From: UBA961 sp049426725
GTDB taxonomy: Bacteria; Bacteroidota; Ignavibacteria; Kapaibacteriales; UBA961
DNA length: 64,000 nucleotides
NCBI GenBank assembly: GCA_049426725.1
Contig: JBMSYN010000004.1
Span: 1 to 64,000, forward strand
Direction of reading: 5' to 3'
This document shows, piece after piece, positions 54,446 through 63,575 of the stretch. Every line of letters starts with the position of its first letter. Within the stretch, counting starts at the first letter, position 1. The notes under the pieces are model-generated. The model worked only from the letters and a program-made list of their open reading frames with translations, was not told where the DNA came from and did not search any database. The position numbers and the translations under genes are program-made.

Positions 54446-55249
54446 ATGGCAATATTTGATCCTGCATCATATTGGGAGCAACGTCTTTCCACAGATATTG
54501 GTTTGCACCGAGTTGGACATCTTGCTTATGGTAAAGCATTCAATCGCGCGCTTTATGCCATACGCAGATATATGTTCGAAAAGGTTGTCTTGCGTCATGT
54601 GCAGAATATTGAAAACAAAAGCATTCTTGACTGCGGAAGTGGAACCGGATTTTATATAAATCTATGGTCGAAAAAGAGTCCTCGTACAATTTCCGGATTG
54701 GACTTTACTGATGCATCCGTTGAATTTTGCGCGCGAAGATTTCCTGCAATCACGATGTTTCATTGTGATCTTGCAAGCAGGGAATCCATGAGTGTGATTG
54801 ATGATCAATCAAAAGACATCATTTCTGTTTTTGATGTACTGTTTCACATAACAGATGATGAAAAGTATCAGATTGCTTTGCAAGAATTGGGAAGAATCAT
54901 CAAGGATGATGGAATCATGTTGTATTCTGACAATATTCCACGTTCGGGCACCAAGAGAGAGAGGCATATCGTCCATCGATCAAAGGATGAGGTATTACAT
55001 GCTCTTGATGTGGCAGGATTTGAAGTATTGGAAATCGTTCCGATGTTTTTTTTGATGGGCTATCCGATAGACACTGCTTCCACCTTGCCGGGAAAGATAT
55101 GGAATCTGCTCATGTATCCTGTTCGAAAAAGCGAACTCATCGGAATGATCTATGCTGCAATTCTGTATTTCCCTGAATTGCTTTGCATTTCATTATTTGC
55201 GGAAAGCCCCACGACTGAATTGATTATATGCAAAAGAAAAGCCCGATAA
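54446..55249 (+). CDS. Class I SAM-dependent methyltransferase
   Basis: A 267-residue protein. Motif I is SILDCGSGTGFYINLW, followed by SGLDFTDASVEF (post-I) and ISVFDVLFHITDDEKY (motif IV region), a Methyltransf_11/12-like fold. The C-terminal part contains hydrophobic segments (MFFLMGYPIDTAS, IYAAILYFPELLCISLF) suggesting membrane association or a lipid-like substrate. GGAG precedes the ATG at 54446. The stop codon lies inside the shared terminator hairpin with rpoD. Confidence 0.82.
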   Translation: MAIFDPASYWEQRLSTDIGLHRVGHLAYGKAFNRALYAIRRYMFEKVVLRHVQNIENKSILDCGSGTGFYINLWSKKSPRTISGLDFTDASVEFCARRFPAITMFHCDLASRESMSVIDDQSKDIISVFDVLFHITDDEKYQIALQELGRIIKDDGIMLYSDNIPRSGTKRERHIVHRSKDEVLHALDVAGFEVLEIVPMFFLMGYPIDTASTLPGKIWNLLMYPVRKSELIGMIYAAILYFPELLCISLFAESPTTELIICKRKAR

Positions 55250-55262
55250 AAAATCGGGCTTT
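55238..55262. terminator. Bidirectional terminator between the methyltransferase gene and rpoD
   Basis: AAAGCCCGAT/ATCGGGCTTT (55238-55247 with 55253-55262), five-base loop. The plus-strand stop codon TAA at 55247-55249 is inside the hairpin. T-rich flanks occur in both directions. Confidence 0.85.
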
Positions 55263-55267
55263 GTTGT

Positions 55268-56128
55268 TTATCCAAGATAAGATCTGAGTGCTTTTGATCG
55301 AGATGCATGACGCAGTCTGCGAATTGCCTTTTCTTTGATTTGTCGAACGCGCTCTCGCGTAAGATTAAATTTCTCTCCAATCTCTTCAAGAGTCAGTGTC
55401 ACTCCTTCCAGACCGAAATACAATTTGATGACTTCCGCTTCTCTTTGCGACAATGTGGTGAGCACTTGTTGTACTTCCACGCGCAATGATTCACGCATCA
55501 ATTCAGAATCCGGAGGCGGCTGCAAATCATTTGGCAAAATATCAAGCAGACGATTGTCTTCACCTTGCACGAATGGCGCATCTACAGAGAGATGTCTTCC
55601 TGAAATCTTAATTGTTTCTGCGATTTCAGCAACACTCATGTCGAGCTGCTCTGCAAGTTCTGCAGCTGTTGGCTCGCGCTCGAATGCTTGTTCAAGTTCA
55701 CTGAATTTCTTGCCGATTTTATTCAATGCACCCACGCGATTGAGAGGGAGGCGCACGATGCGTGATTGTTCTGCGAGTGCCTGAAGAATGGATTGTCTGA
55801 TCCACCACACAGCATAAGAAATGAACTTGAATCCACGAGTTTCATCAAATCTCTTTGCTGCTTTGATCAAGCCAAGATTTCCTTCATTGATCAAATCGCC
55901 AAGCGAAAGACCTTGATTTTGATATTGCTTTGCAACACTCACAACGAAGCGCAAATTGGCTTTCACGAGTCGTTCAAGAGCAAGCTCTCCCTCGAAGCCA
56001 CCTTTCTTGATCAATTTGGCGAGATCAATCTCATCATCACCGGTAAGAAGTTCAACGCGTCCAATTTCCTGGAGATATTTATCCAGTGATTGACTTTCGC
56101 GATTGGTATATTGTTTGGTAATTCTCAT
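55268..56128 (-). CDS. rpoD: Primary sigma factor RpoD, short Bacteroidota type
   Basis: A 286-residue sigma-70 without the long N-terminal region 1.1 of E. coli. Region 1.2 is TNRESQSLDKYLQEIGRV, region 2 has LIKAAKRFDETRGFKFISY and WWIRQSI, and region 4 has the HTH TLEEIGEKFNLTRERVRQI. This length and start are those of Bacteroidota RpoD, which reads TTTG/TAnnTTTG promoters, in line with the promoters found in this window. ATG 56128 fits the family start; a GTG lies nine bases upstream. Confidence 0.96.
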   Translation of the reverse strand: MRITKQYTNRESQSLDKYLQEIGRVELLTGDDEIDLAKLIKKGGFEGELALERLVKANLRFVVSVAKQYQNQGLSLGDLINEGNLGLIKAAKRFDETRGFKFISYAVWWIRQSILQALAEQSRIVRLPLNRVGALNKIGKKFSELEQAFEREPTAAELAEQLDMSVAEIAETIKISGRHLSVDAPFVQGEDNRLLDILPNDLQPPPDSELMRESLRVEVQQVLTTLSQREAEVIKLYFGLEGVTLTLEEIGEKFNLTRERVRQIKEKAIRRLRHASRSKALRSYLG

Positions 56129-56216
56129 TCGCAGCACCTGAAATTTGCTTTGTTTGCTCTTTTGTGGAATCCGCTTTTAACGATGATTTTTCTTCATTAT
56201 TGTAAATCGGAATCAC

Positions 56217-56528
56217 TTATTCCATGACTTTAGGAACCTTGAAGAAGGTTTCATTGTGGCTTGGAGCATTCTCCAATGCCTGTTTTACTGTCAGGGATTC
56301 ATTCGGGACATCCTCTCGAAACACATTGGGAAGATCGAGAACATGCGACATTGGCTCAATGCCATCCAAATCCATTGAATTAATCTCATCTATGGCTTTC
56401 ACAATGCCGGAAAATTCTTGTGCAAATGCGTCAATCTCCGACTCATTAAAACTCAAACGGGATAATTCGGCAATTCTTTTTACCGTTTCTGAGTTAATTT
56501 CGCCATGTGATTGCATATTTGAACTCAT
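56217..56528 (-). CDS. gatC: Asp-tRNA(Asn)/Glu-tRNA(Gln) amidotransferase subunit C
   Basis: A 103-residue GatC. The N-terminal helix TVKRIAELSRLSFNESEID and the end NAPSHNETFFKVPKVME are characteristic. It stabilises GatA in the complex that turns Glu-tRNA(Gln) or Asp-tRNA(Asn) into the amide form. gatA and gatB are elsewhere. The start is taken at the ATG at 56528; a longer frame is less like the family. rpoD follows 88 bases downstream. Confidence 0.93.
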   Translation of the reverse strand: MSSNMQSHGEINSETVKRIAELSRLSFNESEIDAFAQEFSGIVKAIDEINSMDLDGIEPMSHVLDLPNVFREDVPNESLTVKQALENAPSHNETFFKVPKVME

Positions 56529-56620
56529 AGAGAGGCATTTTTCAATGATTGTAATCCCGTTCAAATACACGGGGTTGCAAAAATATGAAATTTTGGCGAG
56601 AGGGCGATGTACTTTCTTGA

Positions 56621-56652
56621 TTTGTGCTTAAGCCATGATTATTGTACTTTTG
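56621..56652 (+). promoter_or_regulatory. Exact Bacteroidota-type promoter for murA
   Basis: TTTG (56621-56624), exactly 20 bases, TACTTTTG (56645-56652). Both elements match without mismatch. The predicted start near 56659 means translation begins at 56663 or, more likely, 56705. Confidence 0.72.
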
Positions 56653-56704
56653 TGTGCCCCCCATGGGAGTGAACAGCTCTCTTTTTGCAGCATTGAAGAA
56701 GAAT

Positions 56705-57967
56705 ATGGACAAACTCATCATACAAGGTGGTCGGAGACTATCCGGCTCAGTCAGAATTTCCGGTGCCAAAAATGCGGCATTGGCTCTCATACCGGCGACA
56801 TTATTGAATTCCGGTACAAATATCATCACCAATACTCCCAATATCAAGGATGTTCGCACGATTTCCAGATTGCTTGAGGCAATGGGTGCGAAGTGTTCAT
56901 TGGATGGTGAAGTCTTGACAATTGATTCTTCCGGTGTGAATTCCTTTGAAGCTCCGTATGAGCATGTAAAACAAATGCGAGCTTCTATCAATGTGCTCGG
57001 ACCATTATTGGCTCGTTTTGGTGAGGCCCGCGTGTCATTGCCCGGCGGCTGCGCATTTGGTCCGCGTCCTGTAGATCTTCATTTAAAGGGATTTGAAAAA
57101 CTTGGTTGTGAGATTACCATAGAGAATGGATATATCCATGCAAAAGCAAAGAAACTCATCGGCAATAAGATTCATTTCGACATTTCAAGCGTGGGTGCAA
57201 CCGAAAATGTATTGACAGCCGCCGTTATGGCAAAAGGCACTACTGTCATGACAAATGCCGCAATGGAGCCCGAAGTAACGGCTTTGGCTGAGATGCTTGT
57301 GAAGATGGGTGCAAACATTGACGGTATTGGAACCACAACACTGACAATTGAAGGGGTTGATGCATTGCATCCGGTGGAATTTGAAAATATTCCCGATCGC
57401 ATTGAAGCGGCGACATTCCTAATTGCAGCGGCCATGACAAAGGGTGATGTAAAACTTGAGAATACTGCACCTCATCATTTGGATGCAGTGCTTGCAAAAA
57501 TGGAAGAAGCCGGGGTGAAATTGATCATCGATGGAACCACGATACATGTGAAGATGGATGATGCTCCACTTCCAACCGATATGACAACCGCAGTGTATCC
57601 GGGATTCCCAACAGATGTTCAGGCGCAATGGATTGCATTCATGTTATGCGCGAATGGAACAAGTAGAATCACAGATACGATTTATCATACCCGATTCCAT
57701 CATGTGCCGGAACTGCAACGCTTGGGCGCACATATTGAAATGGCGGAGAATTCAGCCATTGTATTTGGCGGACATTCCTTGACAGGTGCTACAGTGATGT
57801 CATCAGATTTGCGAGCAAGCGCATCTTTGCTTATTTCCGCATTGATTGCTGAAGGAGCAAGTGAAGTATTGCGCGTATATCACATAGATCGCGGCTATGA
57901 GGACATAGAGAAGAAATTCGGACAACTTGGAGCCATAATAGAGCGTGTCAAGACCGAAGAGTTTTAA
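56705..57967 (+). CDS. murA: UDP-N-acetylglucosamine 1-carboxyvinyltransferase
   Basis: A 420-residue MurA. It begins DKLIIQGGRRLSGSVRISGA; the catalytic Cys116 is in LPGGCAFGPRPVDLHL, the site that fosfomycin attacks; IPDRIEAATFLIAAA and YPGFPTDVQAQ are further signatures. It makes the first committed step of peptidoglycan synthesis in the cytoplasm. I prefer the ATG at 56705 by family alignment; the ATG at 56663 adds 14 residues. Its 3' end overlaps the EnvC-like gene by 23 bases if that gene starts at GTG 57945. Confidence 0.96.
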   Translation: MDKLIIQGGRRLSGSVRISGAKNAALALIPATLLNSGTNIITNTPNIKDVRTISRLLEAMGAKCSLDGEVLTIDSSGVNSFEAPYEHVKQMRASINVLGPLLARFGEARVSLPGGCAFGPRPVDLHLKGFEKLGCEITIENGYIHAKAKKLIGNKIHFDISSVGATENVLTAAVMAKGTTVMTNAAMEPEVTALAEMLVKMGANIDGIGTTTLTIEGVDALHPVEFENIPDRIEAATFLIAAAMTKGDVKLENTAPHHLDAVLAKMEEAGVKLIIDGTTIHVKMDDAPLPTDMTTAVYPGFPTDVQAQWIAFMLCANGTSRITDTIYHTRFHHVPELQRLGAHIEMAENSAIVFGGHSLTGATVMSSDLRASASLLISALIAEGASEVLRVYHIDRGYEDIEKKFGQLGAIIERVKTEEF

Positions 57968-59414
57968 TATCATCCACACAGTATTGCATATACTGCTTCT
58001 ATGCATCATGATGCACATGATGCAATTCGATGCTCTTGGGGTGAACAAGAAGTCGAGAAAGCAGAAGTCTGCTCAAAAGTCAACAAAAAAAATCAGTAAG
58101 AATACTGTCAAGAAACAGCCCAAAAAGATTGCCAAGCAACAGAAAAACTCTTCCAGTTCAACGCTAAGCTCTCTCAAAAAAGACATCGAGAAGGCAAAGA
58201 AAAAAGTGGGTGAATTGGAATTGCAAGAAAAGAATGCAATGAAGGGATTGGCAAAAGCAAAGAAGCAACAGCTCATGGTAAAAGAACATGTTGGGAAACT
58301 CATGAGTGAAGTAAGGGACCTTCAGGATACATTGATCACAATTCGCAAAACTGAAGCAAGCATACAACAGAGATTGAATGTCTCCCGCATGTCCTATGCT
58401 CGCATTGCCAAGAAATATCAAGTGTTAATGCAAAAGCATGCACCGGATATTGCATTGTCACCAGATCTCTTGACAGGATCCTTGCAAATCCCTGAACAGT
58501 CAAGGATTACTCGATTGCCTTCTTATCTTCGTCAAATGCATGCAAAGCTCACATTGCAAATGCGAGAAATGCAATCCTTGCAGGGTGCATTGACGCAGCA
58601 ACAAGAGCAAATTTCAATGCATACTTCTAGACAAGAACGACTGCTTCGGGAATCGGAATATGAGCAGCAAAATATTCGTGGGATTTTGTCTGAACAGAAA
58701 AAGAAATTGGAATCATTGCGTTTGAGCAAAGTTGAAATGTTGAAAGAGATTGCAAAAAAAGAACAAAGTGCAAAGCAATTGGCGGGGATGATTTCAACGA
58801 TGGTTCGAAATGATATAGCAAAGAAAGAAGAAAAAACAATAGTGAAAAAATCTCAAGAAATATCTGAGAAAAAGTCCAATACAGTCATTTCAAAAAATGA
58901 GAATGCACCTGCCAAAAAAACTCTTGAGTCGATTCCCAAGAGAGAATCATATTCAGAAAACTCTGAGCGAATTGCACAGAGCACCTCGAGAAATGACAAT
59001 ACGCGTGTGGAATCATATTCCGGCTCTTTTTCCGGTGGATTTAGATGGCCATCATCGGCGAAGAGAATTTTGCGAGGATTTGGACAGTACAAAAATTCTG
59101 TGACGAATACCGTCATGGACAATCCCGGTTTGGACATTGCATGTCAGGCAGGAAGTTCTGCAATGTGTGCCGCAACCGGCATTGTGTCTTTAGTTCATTG
59201 GCTTCCGGGATATAATTCCATGGTGATTGTTGATCATGGAAATTCATATAGAACTGTCTATGCAAATCTTGCATCCATAGCCGTAAAAAAGGGTCAGAGG
59301 ATCGAAGCGGGAGGATTTATTGGCAGAACCACGCAATCGGTTGATGGGGAATTTCTGCATTTTGAAATTTGGAAGGGGAAACAACGCATGAATCCCATGG
59401 CATATCTTCGCTGA
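57945..59414 (+). CDS. EnvC-like murein hydrolase activator (degenerate M23 domain)
   Basis: A 489-residue exported protein. The GTG at 57945 gives a signal peptide ending near FDALG. A Lys-rich stretch, long coiled coils (about residues 65-180 and 215-300) and a disordered Ser/Lys linker lead to a C-terminal LytM/M23 domain from about residue 365. In that domain NPGLDI replaces the His of the active HxxxD, TVYANLASI replaces YAHL, and EFLHFEIW lacks the first His of HxH. Loss of zinc ligands is the mark of EnvC, which activates amidases at division sites rather than cutting. Overlap with murA suggests coupled expression. Confidence 0.85.
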   Translation: MSRPKSFNIIHTVLHILLLCIMMHMMQFDALGVNKKSRKQKSAQKSTKKISKNTVKKQPKKIAKQQKNSSSSTLSSLKKDIEKAKKKVGELELQEKNAMKGLAKAKKQQLMVKEHVGKLMSEVRDLQDTLITIRKTEASIQQRLNVSRMSYARIAKKYQVLMQKHAPDIALSPDLLTGSLQIPEQSRITRLPSYLRQMHAKLTLQMREMQSLQGALTQQQEQISMHTSRQERLLRESEYEQQNIRGILSEQKKKLESLRLSKVEMLKEIAKKEQSAKQLAGMISTMVRNDIAKKEEKTIVKKSQEISEKKSNTVISKNENAPAKKTLESIPKRESYSENSERIAQSTSRNDNTRVESYSGSFSGGFRWPSSAKRILRGFGQYKNSVTNTVMDNPGLDIACQAGSSAMCAATGIVSLVHWLPGYNSMVIVDHGNSYRTVYANLASIAVKKGQRIEAGGFIGRTTQSVDGEFLHFEIWKGKQRMNPMAYLR

Positions 59415-59484
59415 ACGAATGATGTTAAGCACATAAAGCCATGATGATTTTGTATCTTCGTGCGACTATTCTTTTTGACTAAAC

Positions 59485-60729
59485 ATGAAATTCCTTCAAA
59501 CATTATCGCTCTGGCGTTCACTCACCAAGTGGCAAATCAAAGTGCTTTTGGCAACCTTTGCTTTTGCGATGATGGTAAGTGTATTGTTATATACTCAGCA
59601 ATTGGCGAATGAACTCATTCAGCGGGAAAAAAGAATCGTCACATTTTATGCAGACATCTACAAGCATTATTTGTCTGATGTCAATAAAAATGCCGATGAC
59701 TTTTTATTTCTCCTCGAGCGCATTGTACCATCAATTTCATTTCCGGTGATTTTCACTGATGCTAAGGGGAATCCGAATCGACCTTTTTCTGAATATACTC
59801 TCAATATCGACATTGATACTTCGCTTGTACCGTATAGAGTAAAAATTCAGGAGAAGAAATTGGTGGACTTACTTAAAACAATGAGCGAAACATATCCGCC
59901 GATTTTAATCAAAGATGCCGATGGATTGATGTTGGGGAAAATCTATTACACAAATTCTGCTCTTATTCGCCAATTGCAATTATTGCCTTATATCGAAATC
60001 ATCATTGTTTCGGCATTTGTGTTGATTGGATATATCGCATTTAGTTATGTGCGAAGAACCGAAGAATCCAATGTTTGGGTTGGAATGGCAAAAGAAGCTG
60101 CTCATCAATTGGGAACGCCACTTTCAAGTTTGCTCGGATGGTTGGAGATCCTTCGATTGAATAATGACAATCCTTCTACTGTTCAGGAAACTGCAAAAGA
60201 AATGGAGAATGATTTGCATCGACTCAACACAATTGCAAATCGTTTTTCAAAGATTGGATCCGAGCCCACGAAAAAGAGAGAGAATATCTCAGAGATTGTT
60301 GAGAAAGTGTGTGCTTATATGGAAAAGCGCGTTCCCCACCTTGGGAAGAAGGTCGTGATTGAACGCAATCTCGAGGATGATATTCATGTACTGGCAAATG
60401 GAGAATTATTGGAATGGGTATTTGAAAATGTGTTGAAGAATGGCGTGGAGTCAATTGAATCACAGAATGGTTTGATTACCGTTGCCATGTCGAAACTTGT
60501 AAAAGGGAAAGTAATCATCACTTTAAAAGACAATGGAAAAGGAATGCCGGGTCAGATAAGAAGAAGAATTTTTGAACCCGGTTTTACGACAAAAAAGCGC
60601 GGGTGGGGTCTTGGACTTTCTTTGTCGAAGCGCATTGTAGAGCGATATCATGATGGAAAAATATTCGTGAAGGATTCCACTGTCGGGAGGGGTACGACAT
60701 TCGTTATAGAATTACCGGTGATTGCATGA
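59485..60729 (+). CDS. Sensor histidine kinase
   Basis: A 414-residue kinase. Two membrane helices (about residues 18-38 and 168-189) enclose a periplasmic sensor domain. The H box is KEAAHQLGTPLSSLLGW with His207, the N box WVFENVLKNGVESI, the G boxes DNGKGM and GWGLGLSL. There is no receiver domain and no response regulator next to it, so the partner is encoded elsewhere. The stop codon overlaps the next ATG (ATGA), so the S8 protease is translationally coupled to it. Confidence 0.94.
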   Translation: MKFLQTLSLWRSLTKWQIKVLLATFAFAMMVSVLLYTQQLANELIQREKRIVTFYADIYKHYLSDVNKNADDFLFLLERIVPSISFPVIFTDAKGNPNRPFSEYTLNIDIDTSLVPYRVKIQEKKLVDLLKTMSETYPPILIKDADGLMLGKIYYTNSALIRQLQLLPYIEIIIVSAFVLIGYIAFSYVRRTEESNVWVGMAKEAAHQLGTPLSSLLGWLEILRLNNDNPSTVQETAKEMENDLHRLNTIANRFSKIGSEPTKKRENISEIVEKVCAYMEKRVPHLGKKVVIERNLEDDIHVLANGELLEWVFENVLKNGVESIESQNGLITVAMSKLVKGKVIITLKDNGKGMPGQIRRRIFEPGFTTKKRGWGLGLSLSKRIVERYHDGKIFVKDSTVGRGTTFVIELPVIA

Positions 60730-63575
60730 TGCGAATACTCTTGCTTTTTATTTGCATGTATTCTCAACTCATGAGTGTTGAATCAATTCTTATGAAATTT
60801 CGTGCAGGTTCTTCTGAATTTCAGAATTGGAAAAAGAATGATCGCATGGGAGATATCCCTGCATTGCAAACTGTGATTGGAAAACATGATAGCAAGCCCT
60901 ATGTGCGTGAAGAGCTCATAACAATGCTTTTGAAGAAAAAAAGTGAAACGCTTCTTTCTTCATCTCATGGATTAGAAAGAATTGCGATTCTTGAATTTCA
61001 AACTGACATTCCAATTGAAAAAGCAGTGAGAGCCCTATCATCTCTTCCTTTTATCGAGTATGCGGAAGTGATGCCAAAGCATAGATTCACACAAATTCCC
61101 AATGATCCATTATATGGTTATCAATATCATCAAAAGATGATTGGCATTGATTCCGCATGGGTTTATTATGAAGCTCAAGCACAAGCAGATTCCGTTTTGA
61201 TTGGAATTATTGACACCGGTGTTGATCCACTTCATGAGGATCTCTCAGAAGTGATGTATGTCAATCCGGGAGAATCAGGACTTGATTCCATTGGAAATAG
61301 TAAATCCGCAAATGGTATCGATGATGATAAAAATGGATTCATCGATGATTGGCAAGGTTGGGATTTTGCAAGTTCGATTGATCCTATAAAAGGGGATAAT
61401 CGAGCGGTGCCCGGACATTTGCATGGAACGCATGTTGCAGGGATTGCTTGTGCGATGACGAATAATGGCAAGGGCATAGCCGGCATTGCTCGCAATCATC
61501 GCATACTTCCTGTAAAAGTTGGATATGATGATTCCGCATCCGTGAATGTTTCCGGGAGTTATGAAGGAATTCTCTATGCTGCATTGATGGGTGCCGATGT
61601 GATCAATTGCAGTTGGGGATCGCCAACATCATCGATGGCAGAGCAAGAAATCATAAATGAAGCATTGCAATATGGGAGTATCATTGTTGGTGGTGCGGGA
61701 AATGATCGTTCAGACATGGCATTCTATCCGGCATCATATCGAGGTGTGATAAGTGTTGCTGCGCTTGAACCTGATACAGTCAAAGCAAGTTACTCAAATG
61801 TTCATGGCACAGTTGATATCAGCGCGCCGGGTTCATTCATCTATTCAACCGTTCTTGGAAATTCATATGGATATTCCAGTGGTACTTCAATGGCGGCGCC
61901 GATTGTCTCGGGTATTGCTGCCTTGGTGAAGTCACTCAATCCACACTATTCCAATGAACAAGTATCGGGAATAGTCAAGGCGAGTGCATTGGACATTTCG
62001 TCCTATAATCCATTCGATGCCAAAGGGCTTGGCGCAGGATTGATTCAAGCTCATTCAGCTTTGAATATGAAGAATCCTCTATATGTCGAAATTACGCAAA
62101 CTCAATTTTCGGAAGTTATATCAGATGGGATGTTTACTCCGGGTGAGCGCATTGAACTCTCGATTGTATTGCATAATCTACTCGAAGAAGTTGATTCATG
62201 CAAAGTGATTATTCATTCTGAAGATGCGCAATATCCGGTGAGTATTCTAAAAGACACACTTTCATTAGGATCATTGAAGGCTTCAACCATCTATGCAATT
62301 GCAGAGAAGATTCCATGCATATTGCCTCAGAACTCACCATTCAATCATCGTATTGCGCTTCGTTTAGACATAGAATCACTTTCAAAGAATATTGGTAGAG
62401 GATTTGCTGAACTCATCATCAATCCCACTTATCGTAGCATGACATCCAATGATATGCATACAAGTGTAAGCAGTCAGGGACATATTGGATACAATGATTA
62501 TCCAACAAATCTTCAAGGCATCGGATTGTCCATTCCTCCTCATGAACAAAGCGTTTTGTTTGAGTCGGGCTTTATTGTTGGAACTTCAGCCGAAAAACTC
62601 AGCAATGGAGTTCGTGATATTTCCGGCGATCAGCAGGAGCTATCATTTTACATTCGTTCTTCGGTTGATGTGGTTTCTCCCGGACCAAAAGCAGATGCTG
62701 AATCTTATGCAGAATTTTCAGATTCTGCACGTGTGATTGATGCCGGTGTTTCCGTCAAGCATCATGTCTATCAATTTGATGAAGTAGGAATAGATTCAAC
62801 CATATTTATCACCTTTGATATTCGCAATGAGAGAACTTTTCGGATGGATTCTTTGCATGCGGGTATGTTCTTTGATTGGGACATTGGTCCTAACGGACAA
62901 AACAATATTTGTGCTTTTGAGCAAGATGAGGGATATGCTCATTGTTTTAGCACGGTTGATTCCACTCTTCCGCATATTGGCGTGACATTGTTACATGATA
63001 TGCCTGTTCAATTTCATGCGATAGATAATGATGGCAGAGGGAATGGATTCTCAATCTATGATGGATTTTCACGCAATGAAAAATGGTTTGCGATTTCCGG
63101 CGGCATCAGCAGGGAAATGAGTCGTTCAACCGATGCCTCGATGGTGATGGGTGGCGGACCATTCACTTTAGATCCCGGAGCGAGGAAGCAAGTTGCATTG
63201 GCAATCGTGGCGGGTACATCAAAAGCAGGCATCAAAAAAGCAGTAATAAATGCTCGTCAGGCGGCAGCTCAAAAAGGAATCGCTTCCGGATTTGTATGGA
63301 ATCAGTATCCTGAACAATCCAGATTATTGGATATAGTGATATCTCAGGATGAAATGATTCGTATTGATTTTGAATTGTCAGAGCAAGATTTGGTTGAGTT
63401 TTCAATCTATTCGATGCAGGGTCAGTTATTACGTGCTTTATCACCGAGTATGTATGATGCCGGGCAATATGCAGGGACTTTTATGTCATTTGAGGGTTTG
63501 CCATCCGGAGTGTATTTCTTACGCATGAAATTGATGGGTTCTCAAGATGCGCTTCCTTTCATCATTGTTCGTTGA
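60726..63575 (+). CDS. Secreted subtilisin-like (S8) protease with T9SS type A sorting domain
   Basis: A 949-residue exported protease. A short signal peptide (about 18 residues) is followed by a prodomain-like region to about residue 120. The triad is Asp163 (IIDTGVDPLHEDL), His233 (HLHGTHVAGIAC) and Ser388 (YSSGTSMAAPIVSG), with Asn326 in GGAGND. Beta-rich domains fill residues 460-860. The last 80 residues have the sorting pattern FSIYSMQGQLLRAL and LPSGVYFLRMKL, a type A T9SS tail. It probably acts at the surface or is released. The start overlaps the kinase stop, and the gene abuts a convergent gene with no gap. Confidence 0.94.
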   Translation: MMRILLLFICMYSQLMSVESILMKFRAGSSEFQNWKKNDRMGDIPALQTVIGKHDSKPYVREELITMLLKKKSETLLSSSHGLERIAILEFQTDIPIEKAVRALSSLPFIEYAEVMPKHRFTQIPNDPLYGYQYHQKMIGIDSAWVYYEAQAQADSVLIGIIDTGVDPLHEDLSEVMYVNPGESGLDSIGNSKSANGIDDDKNGFIDDWQGWDFASSIDPIKGDNRAVPGHLHGTHVAGIACAMTNNGKGIAGIARNHRILPVKVGYDDSASVNVSGSYEGILYAALMGADVINCSWGSPTSSMAEQEIINEALQYGSIIVGGAGNDRSDMAFYPASYRGVISVAALEPDTVKASYSNVHGTVDISAPGSFIYSTVLGNSYGYSSGTSMAAPIVSGIAALVKSLNPHYSNEQVSGIVKASALDISSYNPFDAKGLGAGLIQAHSALNMKNPLYVEITQTQFSEVISDGMFTPGERIELSIVLHNLLEEVDSCKVIIHSEDAQYPVSILKDTLSLGSLKASTIYAIAEKIPCILPQNSPFNHRIALRLDIESLSKNIGRGFAELIINPTYRSMTSNDMHTSVSSQGHIGYNDYPTNLQGIGLSIPPHEQSVLFESGFIVGTSAEKLSNGVRDISGDQQELSFYIRSSVDVVSPGPKADAESYAEFSDSARVIDAGVSVKHHVYQFDEVGIDSTIFITFDIRNERTFRMDSLHAGMFFDWDIGPNGQNNICAFEQDEGYAHCFSTVDSTLPHIGVTLLHDMPVQFHAIDNDGRGNGFSIYDGFSRNEKWFAISGGISREMSRSTDASMVMGGGPFTLDPGARKQVALAIVAGTSKAGIKKAVINARQAAAQKGIASGFVWNQYPEQSRLLDIVISQDEMIRIDFELSEQDLVEFSIYSMQGQLLRALSPSMYDAGQYAGTFMSFEGLPSGVYFLRMKLMGSQDALPFIIVR

